5,198 nucleotides of DNA from the NCBI GenBank assembly GCA_013205645.1, contig JABMMH010000273.1, forward strand, positions 1 to 5,198, given 5' to 3'. Position 1 is the first letter of the stretch; each line of letters begins with the position of its first letter. A program made the translations under genes and the position numbers. The stretch is from Polaromonas sp. Lineage in GTDB: Bacteria > Pseudomonadota > Gammaproteobacteria > Burkholderiales > Burkholderiaceae_C. Below are positions 1-5,198 of this stretch, one piece after another. Under the pieces are notes generated by a model. The model did not search any database. It saw only the letters and a program-made list of their open reading frames with translations, and had not been told where the DNA came from.

Positions 1-624
1 GGCTTTGGCGGTGGTGGAACCCAAAGCGATTTTCAGCAGGTCGGCCACGGTGTTGGCGTTGAGTTTTTCCATGATGTTGGCGCGATGCGCTTCCACTGTC
101 TTGATGCTGATGCCGAGGTCGTCGGCGATTTGTTTGTTGAGCCGGCCAGCGACGATGCGTTCCAGCACCTGCGCTTCACGCGAGGTGAGTTTGGCCAGCA
201 GGGCGTCTCGGCTGGCCGAGTGTTGGTGCTCGCTGAAAGCGTCTTTGGCTTGGTCGAGCATGCGCTCCACCAGGTTGACCAGGGCTTCTTCTTGGAAGGG
301 CTTTTGGATGAAATCCATCGCGCCTTTTTTCATCGTGTCGACGGCCATCGGGACGTCGCCGTGGCCAGTGATGAAGACAATTGGCAGCGGCGAGTTGCGC
401 TCGACCAAACGGTCTTGCAACTCGAGCCCAGTCATGCCGCCCATGCGAATGTCAACGATCAAGCAGGCCACTTCGCGCGGGTCGTAGCGGCTCAAAAAAG
501 TTTCTGCCGAGTCGTAGCAACGCACCCGGTAGTCTTTGCCCTCCAGCAACCACTGCAAGGAATCGCGAACGCCTTCGTCATCATCAACGACGTAGACCGT
601 GCCTTTTTTCGGAATCAAGCTCAT
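1..624 (-). CDS. FixJ/NarL-type two-component response regulator (3' end beyond window)
   Basis: This is a cytoplasmic DNA-binding regulator, expected to take phosphate from the kinase encoded just upstream and then act on promoters. Reading from ATG at 624 gives 208 uninterrupted residues to base 1, so only the C-terminal tail and stop are missing; FixJ-type proteins are usually 200-215 aa. Residues about 8-122 are a receiver domain: acidic triad D14-D15-D16, phospho-acceptor D58 in VDIRMGGMTG, switch T86 in FITGHGD, and K108 in the QKPF motif. Residues about 142-202 are a LuxR-type helix-turn-helix, with the LTSREAQVL opening and the recognition-helix region GISIKTVEAHRANIMEKL. The Q-linker lies around 123-141. 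The start is supported by an AAAGGA ribosome site 5 bases upstream and by the 16-base gap after the kinase stop, which indicates co-transcription. Family assignment is firm; the target genes are unknown, with the divergent aceE an obvious candidate by position only. Confidence 0.95.
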   Translation of the reverse strand, partial: MSLIPKKGTVYVVDDDEGVRDSLQWLLEGKDYRVRCYDSAETFLSRYDPREVACLIVDIRMGGMTGLELQDRLVERNSPLPIVFITGHGDVPMAVDTMKKGAMDFIQKPFQEEALVNLVERMLDQAKDAFSEHQHSASRDALLAKLTSREAQVLERIVAGRLNKQIADDLGISIKTVEAHRANIMEKLNANTVADLLKIALGSTTAKA

Positions 625-629
625 GCAAA

Positions 630-635
630 TCCTTT
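630..635 (-). promoter_or_regulatory. Ribosome binding site of the response regulator
   Basis: AAAGGA on the minus strand, 5 bases before ATG at 624. It lies wholly within the 16-base gap after the kinase stop codon (641-643), which leaves no room for a separate promoter there and fixes the start of the regulator gene. Confidence 0.75.
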
Positions 636-640
636 AACTG

Positions 641-3223
641 TCAATGTGCGCTTTTTCCGTCTTTTCCGCCGATTGTTTCGTCAGGCGTGGAGGCGGTTGT
701 CAGCAGGGGTTTGACCGGGAGCCAGAAGGTGAACCGACAGCCCACAACCTCCTCGGCATTGTAGATGTTCTCCGCCCTCATTCGCCCCTGGTGAGACTCT
801 ACGATGCTGCGGCAAAGCTTCAGGCCAATGCCCATGCCTTCGGCCTTGGTCGAGTAGAAGGCCTCATAGAGCCGGGTGCTGACTTCAGCTGACAAGCCCT
901 GGCCGGAATCAAGTATGGAGAACTCGATGACGCTCTGCTCTTCAATCTGTTTTGGCACCACGCGCAGTTCGACACTGCGGCGCGAACTCGGTCGCTTGGC
1001 TTGCTCGATGGATTCCGCCGCGGTCTTCATCAGGTTGATTAGCACCTGCTCTATCAGGATCGGATCAACCTGAATGGGCGGTAAGCGGGCTGCGATGTAG
1101 TGGGTCAGCCGGACGTTGTGACGGCGCAGTTCAATCTCGGCCAGCTCCAGCGCATTGCTGACCATGGTGGCGACGTCGGACATGCTGCGGTTGGGTTCGC
1201 TGCGCTTCACAAATGAACGGATGCGTTGAATGATCTGACCTGCCCGTTGCGCTTGGCGGGCGGTTTTTTCCAGGGCACCCAGCAGGTCTTCGGTGGTGAT
1301 GTTGTTGCCCTGAATGCGTGACACCATGCCGTTGCAATAGTTGTTGATGGCGGTCAGCGGTTGGTTGAGTTCATGCGCCACGCTAGAGGCCATTTCGCCC
1401 ATGGTGATGAGTCTGCTGGCCGACTGTGCGCGCTCGGCTTGCAAGGCCGCCTGCTCTTCTGCGTGACGGCGCGGCGTGATGTCAGTCGCAATCACCATTT
1501 GTGCCAGTCGGCCATCGACCCAAGTCAGGTAGCGTGAGCGGACCTCTAACCATTTCCCCAGCTCGGGCACATAGATTTCGGCATTCTCGCTTTGCGCGTT
1601 AGTCAGTGGATCGGTCGGTAAGCCTGCCAGACCGTCGACGTCCATGGCGTCATCTGTCGGTGTGACTGGCGGCATGCCGGCTTGTGCAATCAGGTTGATG
1701 TGGCCCGAGACTTCGCTGCCAAACCAAGCTCGGTACAGCTTATTGGCAAACAGCAGTTCTTCGCTGCCAAGCGGTGCGACTGAGACGGCGGCGTCTAGCC
1801 CTTCGAGCACGGTCGTGAAGCGCTCGTAAGAGTTAGACAGTTCTTCGCGGATTTTTTTAGAAACGGTGATGTCGGTCATCGAGGTCATCCAGCCCGCTTG
1901 CTGACCACGCGGATCTATCAAAGGCGAGACATACATGCGGGCATCGAATATTGCGCCGCCCTTGCGCTTGACGCGCACTTCAAATCCACCTTGCGTGGAG
2001 CGTCCCTTGAGTTCGTCTTCCAGCCTTTCGGCTAGCCATTCGCGGTCTTGCTCGGGCCAGTAAGGGAAGGGTGCCATGCGGCCCACCAGTTCATCCTCGG
2101 TCCAACCCGTCATCTGACAAAAGGCCGGATTGACATAGGTGATGCGGCCTTCCAGATCAAGTGCGCGCATGCCCGTCAGCATGGAGTTTTCCATGGCCCG
2201 GCGAAAGTTGGTTTCGGTGATCAGTGCCTCTTGCGCTTGCACCCGACGCCGCGTGTGGCGCCAAGTGCCGAGCAGCATCCACACCGTCAACGCGCTTAGC
2301 GCAGAGACCAGCCAGAAAAAGCCGCTGCCGACGACGCCGAGTGAAGCTCGGTATCCCTGCGCTCGGACCAACAGACCATTGCCCACTGGCGAGACCGGTA
2401 CTTCATAGACTGGGGCGGCGTCGGCCCATGGCAGCAGGCGCGCTGCAGACGTGCGTGGTGGTGGCAAGCCACCGGCGAGCACAACCCCTTTGTCGTCCAG
2501 CAGTGCGACTGCGTATCTGGCGCTGACTTCCGTGGGAACACCAAAGCGCAGCAAGCCATCGATGGAGAACTCGCCCAAGATGACGCCGTCAAACTTGCCT
2601 TGTTCGTCGATAGGAACCTGCAATTGAAGTGTGGGTGCGACGGTGCCGCTGTCGTTGCGCAAGGTCAGGGGCCTGGAATAGACCGGTTGCCTAAGGTCGC
2701 GCACCAAACCGTACGTGTTGTCGGTTTCACCGCTTTTGATTTGTTCGCCGCTGGCGCGTGATTGAGCCGCATTGGCGCTTGACGACACGTACGCAATGCG
2801 CACGCGGCGCAGCGAATCGACCCAGGTCACCGCCAACAATTCCGGGTATTGGTTGATCAGGGACTCGGCTTGAGAAAGGAACTCAGCCTCGTCGACTTCT
2901 TTGTTCGAGATGTCGCGTCCCAGCCGCATCAACTGTTCTTGGCGCTCCAGCAGCCTGAGTCGTAAACGCTGCTGGGCGTATTCAACATCGCGCCGGACGG
3001 CTTCCTGCTCGCGGTCAATTTCTTCGATCCGTAAATAGCCAAAGGCGGCAACCACCGCCGCCAGAAAAAGAATCACGGAGAGCAGCGGCCCGAGGGTGAT
3101 GTAACGGTCTTGCCGCGAGGGGGATTGCTTGCCCCACCAGCGTCGCCACCAGACCATCCAGCCCTTGCTCGCAGGCGCTGTATGGCTGTGTGGATGGTTG
3201 GCGGTGGTGTCGTTGTCTGGCAT
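641..3223 (-). CDS. Membrane PAS-domain sensor histidine kinase (FixL/HPK4-like)
   Basis: An 860-aa inner-membrane sensor that should autophosphorylate on His and pass phosphate to the regulator encoded next. Order of parts: a cytoplasmic N-terminus with a Trp/Arg-rich patch (22-30); TM1 about 42-64; a periplasmic region about 65-292 that opens with a charged, probably coiled-coil helix (65-105); TM2 about 295-319; PAS 1 about 335-455 (ITYVNPAFCQMTGW, ending in the MTDIT PAC motif); a second, more divergent PAS about 463-583; HisKA about 600-672 with H617 in AHELNQPLTAI; and a HATPase domain about 717-837. The ATPase shows the G1 box D772-S-G-Q-G, an F-box near F789, and the G2 box G796-M-G-I-G. 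The N-box has Thr at 734 where Asn is usual. The H-box resembles the FixL/NtrB-like HPK4 class. The periplasmic fold looks Cache-like, but that is inference. ATG 3223 is the only in-frame ATG before an upstream stop at 3314-3316, yet it has no clear ribosome site; M23 (3157) is an alternative start. The ligand is unknown. Confidence 0.95.
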   Translation of the reverse strand: MPDNDTTANHPHSHTAPASKGWMVWWRRWWGKQSPSRQDRYITLGPLLSVILFLAAVVAAFGYLRIEEIDREQEAVRRDVEYAQQRLRLRLLERQEQLMRLGRDISNKEVDEAEFLSQAESLINQYPELLAVTWVDSLRRVRIAYVSSSANAAQSRASGEQIKSGETDNTYGLVRDLRQPVYSRPLTLRNDSGTVAPTLQLQVPIDEQGKFDGVILGEFSIDGLLRFGVPTEVSARYAVALLDDKGVVLAGGLPPPRTSAARLLPWADAAPVYEVPVSPVGNGLLVRAQGYRASLGVVGSGFFWLVSALSALTVWMLLGTWRHTRRRVQAQEALITETNFRRAMENSMLTGMRALDLEGRITYVNPAFCQMTGWTEDELVGRMAPFPYWPEQDREWLAERLEDELKGRSTQGGFEVRVKRKGGAIFDARMYVSPLIDPRGQQAGWMTSMTDITVSKKIREELSNSYERFTTVLEGLDAAVSVAPLGSEELLFANKLYRAWFGSEVSGHINLIAQAGMPPVTPTDDAMDVDGLAGLPTDPLTNAQSENAEIYVPELGKWLEVRSRYLTWVDGRLAQMVIATDITPRRHAEEQAALQAERAQSASRLITMGEMASSVAHELNQPLTAINNYCNGMVSRIQGNNITTEDLLGALEKTARQAQRAGQIIQRIRSFVKRSEPNRSMSDVATMVSNALELAEIELRRHNVRLTHYIAARLPPIQVDPILIEQVLINLMKTAAESIEQAKRPSSRRSVELRVVPKQIEEQSVIEFSILDSGQGLSAEVSTRLYEAFYSTKAEGMGIGLKLCRSIVESHQGRMRAENIYNAEEVVGCRFTFWLPVKPLLTTASTPDETIGGKDGKSAH

Positions 3224-3374
3224 CTTGAGCGGGGAGTTTATAGGAGCCAGCGAGGTGGTTGGCCGGCGAGCCCGTGAATCGCGCTGAAGTCGCCATAATT
3301 TCTTAATATGAAATCATCCGGCACAATTTGAAATCCTTGAAAAAATATGAGAAACTCCATGAAGTGGTCCAAAT

Positions 3375-3399
3375 TGCGTTTACAAACTAATGCGTAAAC
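3375..3399. repeat. GTTTAC / GTAAAC inverted repeat, possible operator
   Basis: GTTTAC (3378-3383) and its exact reverse complement GTAAAC (3394-3399) are separated by 10 bases. The same segment also carries TGCGT twice in direct orientation (3375-3379 and 3391-3395, 16 bases apart), and GTTT/AAAC half-sites at 3378-3387. It lies about 90-110 bases before the aceE start, a usual place for a regulator site. The binding protein is unknown, and short AT-rich arms like these can arise by chance. Confidence 0.35.
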
Positions 3400-3406
3400 A
3401 GGTTTG

Positions 3407-3434
3407 GTGCAGTGCACGCGCTGAGTCGTGTGCA
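3407..3434 (+). repeat. Palindrome and stem-loop upstream of aceE
   Basis: GTGCA-G-TGCAC (3407-3417) is a perfect palindrome around one central base. Its right arm also starts a longer hairpin: TGCACGCG (3413-3420) pairs with CGTGTGCA (3427-3434) across a 6-base loop, with 7 Watson-Crick pairs and one G-T pair. The two structures are mutually exclusive because they share TGCAC. No U-run follows, so this is not a standard terminator. It could be a DNA operator or a leader RNA fold about 50-80 bases before the aceE start; neither role is shown. Confidence 0.35.
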
Positions 3435-3475
3435 GGGCTCACAAGACCGCTCCAAAAACGCTACTTTTAATAAGC

Positions 3476-3480
3476 AGGAG
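3476..3480 (+). promoter_or_regulatory. Ribosome binding site of aceE
   Basis: AGGAG followed by a 6-base spacer to ATG at 3487, preceded by an AT-rich, probably unstructured stretch (about 3463-3472). This near-ideal site decides the aceE start. Confidence 0.85.
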
Positions 3481-3486
3481 ACAGAC

Positions 3487-5198
3487 ATGGCTGCCACCCC
3501 CCCACAAGCCGACAGCGGCGCGCCCCTAGACCAGGACAACCAAGAAACCCGTGAATGGATGGACGCGTTGTCCGCCGTGATCGAGAGCGAAGGCCCTGAA
3601 CGTGCTCACTTTTTGCTAGAGCAACTGCTTGAGCATGCGCGTCAGAAAAGCATTGACATGCCATTCTCGGCCAACACCGGCTACGTCAACACGATCGAGA
3701 CGGACCAAGAAGAACGCTCACCTGGCAACTTGGAGATTGAAGGCCGGCTGCGCGCTTACATGCGCTGGAATGCCATGGCCATGGTCGTCAAGGCGAACCG
3801 TCTGCACCCCGCTGATGGCGGTGACCTAGGCGGTCATATTGGCTCTTTTGCCTCGCTGGCCAGCATGTTTGGTGCCGGCTTTAACCATTTTTGGCACGCT
3901 GAAAGTGAAAACCACGGCGGCGATTGTCTCTACATCCAAGGCCATGTGTCGCCAGGCGTTTATGCGCGGGCTTACCTGGAAGGTCGGCTGACCGAAGAGC
4001 AGTTGTTGAACTTCCGTCAAGAAGTTGAAGGCAAGGGTTTGTCGAGCTATCCGCACCCCAAGCTCATGCCTAATTTCTGGCAGTTTCCAACGGTCTCTAT
4101 GGGCCTTGGTCCACTGATGGCTATTTACCAGGCACGTTTCCTCAAGTACCTGCACGCCCGCGGCATTGCCAACACCGAGAACCGCAAGGTTTGGGTCTTC
4201 TGCGGCGACGGCGAAATGGACGAGGTCGAGTCGATGGGCGCGATTGGTTTGGCGGCGCGCGAAAAGCTCGACAACCTGGTCTTCGTCATCAATTGCAACT
4301 TGCAGCGTCTTGACGGTCCAGTGCGCGGCAACGGCAAGATCATCCAAGAACTCGAAAGCGAGTTCCGCGGTGCGGGCTGGAACGTGCTCAAGTTGATCTG
4401 GGGCAGCAACTGGGACCCGTTGTTGGCGCGTGACAAAGACGGCGCTTTGCGCAAGATCATGATGGACACCGTCGACGGTGACTACCAAGCCCTGAAAGCC
4501 AATGACGGCGCCTACGTGCGCAAGCATTTCTTTGGCAAAGATCCGCGGACGCTGGAGATGGTCGCCAACATGAGCGACGATGACATCTGGAATTTGCGCC
4601 GTGGCGGCCACGACTCGCAAAAAGTTTATGCTGCTTTCCACTCCGCCGTGAACCACGTCGGTCAGCCGAGCGTGCTGCTGATCAAGACTGTCAAAGGTTT
4701 TGGCATGGGCAAAATTGGCGAGGGCAAGAACAACGTGCACCAAACCAAAAAGCTCGCCGACGAAGACATCAAAGCCTTCCGCGACCGCTTCAATATTCCT
4801 ATCCCTGACAGCCAGTTGGCCGACATTCCGTTTTACAAGCCAGCCGAAGACACGCCAGAAATGCGCTACCTGCACGAGCGCCGCAAAGCCTTGGGCGGTT
4901 ACTTGCCGCATCGCCGCGTCAAAGCCGATGAGCAGTTCACCGTGCCGTCGCTCGAGACCTTCAAGTCGGTGATTGACCCGACCGCTGAAGGCCGGGAAAT
5001 CTCGACCACGCAAGCCTATGTGCGCTTCCTCACGCAACTGCTGCGCGACCAAGCTCTTGGTCCGCGCGTGGTGCCGATTTTGGTCGACGAAGCCCGTACT
5101 TTTGGTATGGAGGGCTTGTTCCGCCAGATCGGTATTTACAACCCGGATGGTCAGCAGTACACGCCTGTCGACAAAGACCAGGTGATGTATTACAAGGA
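3487..5198 (+). CDS. aceE: Pyruvate dehydrogenase E1 component, homodimeric type (3' end beyond window)
   Basis: AceE is the thiamine-diphosphate enzyme that decarboxylates pyruvate and reductively acetylates the lipoyl groups of E2 (AceF) in the cytoplasmic pyruvate dehydrogenase complex, feeding acetyl-CoA to the TCA cycle. The reading frame is open from ATG 3487 to the window edge: 570 codons of a usual 890-900. Family signatures are clear: QETREWMDAL near the N-terminus, MPFSANTGYVNTI, SSYPHPKLMPNFWQFPTVSM, and the ThDP/Mg motif G240-D241-G-E-M-D running to N271-L-Q273. From memory of the E. coli enzyme, D230, N260, Q262, H106, H142 and H407 correspond to D241, N271, Q273, H117, H153 and H418 with a constant offset of 11, so this protein has an 11-residue longer N-terminus. 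The catalytic loop EGKNNVHQTKK and the DEARTFGMEGLFRQIGIY block are present. The catalytic Glu (E. coli E571) and the C-terminal domain lie beyond the edge. aceF and a dihydrolipoamide dehydrogenase gene would be expected next. The gene looks intact so far. Confidence 0.98.
   Translation, partial: MAATPPQADSGAPLDQDNQETREWMDALSAVIESEGPERAHFLLEQLLEHARQKSIDMPFSANTGYVNTIETDQEERSPGNLEIEGRLRAYMRWNAMAMVVKANRLHPADGGDLGGHIGSFASLASMFGAGFNHFWHAESENHGGDCLYIQGHVSPGVYARAYLEGRLTEEQLLNFRQEVEGKGLSSYPHPKLMPNFWQFPTVSMGLGPLMAIYQARFLKYLHARGIANTENRKVWVFCGDGEMDEVESMGAIGLAAREKLDNLVFVINCNLQRLDGPVRGNGKIIQELESEFRGAGWNVLKLIWGSNWDPLLARDKDGALRKIMMDTVDGDYQALKANDGAYVRKHFFGKDPRTLEMVANMSDDDIWNLRRGGHDSQKVYAAFHSAVNHVGQPSVLLIKTVKGFGMGKIGEGKNNVHQTKKLADEDIKAFRDRFNIPIPDSQLADIPFYKPAEDTPEMRYLHERRKALGGYLPHRRVKADEQFTVPSLETFKSVIDPTAEGREISTTQAYVRFLTQLLRDQALGPRVVPILVDEARTFGMEGLFRQIGIYNPDGQQYTPVDKDQVMYYK

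Larger units (their letters stand above)
3224..3486. promoter_or_regulatory. Divergent promoter region between the kinase operon and aceE
   Basis: These 263 bases hold no convincing gene and separate two divergently read units, so both promoters should lie here. Bases about 3290-3400 are markedly AT-rich compared with the flanking genes. No strong sigma-70 promoter is visible. The best leftward candidate is weak: TTTCAA (complement of 3328-3333) with a 17-base spacer to CATATT (complement of 3305-3310). For aceE, I could not pair a good -35 with a -10. A small inverted repeat ATTTC-N7-GAAAT lies at 3298-3314 and an ATTT-G-AAAT palindrome at 3326-3334. Two further repeats nearer aceE are listed separately. 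Promoter function is inferred from gene orientation. Confidence 0.7.

Noticed and set aside
625..640. Possible terminator or separate promoter between kinase and regulator genes
   Set aside because: The gap is only 16 bases, contains the regulator's ribosome site and has no inverted repeat.
5..714. Open frames of 160 and 209 codons on the plus strand
   Set aside because: Both are antisense to the response regulator, which has complete receiver and LuxR helix-turn-helix signatures in the minus frame.
3015..3296. A 93-codon minus-strand frame starting upstream of the kinase ATG
   Set aside because: It overlaps the kinase N-terminus in another frame, covering TM1 coding sequence, has no ribosome site, and its product has no recognisable features.
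3319..3333. GGCAC at 3320-3324 as the -24 element of a sigma-54 promoter
   Set aside because: The required TTGC element at the correct spacing is missing; the only TTG is two bases too close and is followed by A.
3413..3445. Stem-loop before aceE as a rho-independent terminator
   Set aside because: No run of T follows the stem on the plus strand, and no gene ends just before it in that direction.
3826..5052. A 408-codon open frame on the minus strand
   Set aside because: It lies fully antisense to aceE, whose protein has unmistakable family motifs throughout. The frame stays open because of the codon bias of the GC-rich sense gene; its own product has no recognisable motif and no ribosome site was seen.

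Overview
The window reads as an ordinary stretch of betaproteobacterial chromosome, most likely from Burkholderiales and close to Comamonadaceae. This rests on the GC-rich coding style and on AceE residues that look like the homodimeric E1 of beta- and gammaproteobacteria. The taxonomic call is inference; no marker gene is present.

There are three protein-coding genes in two divergent units. Reading leftward on the minus strand from about 3223 are a membrane-bound hybrid-sensing histidine kinase (860 aa, complete) and, 16 bases after its stop codon, a FixJ/NarL-type response regulator. The regulator runs off the left edge with 208 residues visible, so probably only its last few residues are missing. 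Together they form a FixL/FixJ-like two-component operon. Reading rightward from 3487 is aceE, the E1 component of the pyruvate dehydrogenase complex. It is cut by the right edge after about 570 of roughly 890-900 residues.

The 263 bases between the two units (3224-3486) must carry both promoters. They hold an AT-rich block, a GTTTAC/GTAAAC inverted repeat, a GTGCA-G-TGCAC palindrome that overlaps an 8-bp stem-loop, and a good ribosome binding site for aceE. The layout suggests that the two-component system may regulate pyruvate oxidation, but nothing in the sequence proves it.

I see no mobile element, CRISPR array, tRNA, rRNA or clear rho-independent terminator. I also see no new system. 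The points most worth a second look are a Thr in place of the usual N-box Asn in the kinase ATPase domain, the repeats in the divergent promoter region, and the uncertain kinase start.
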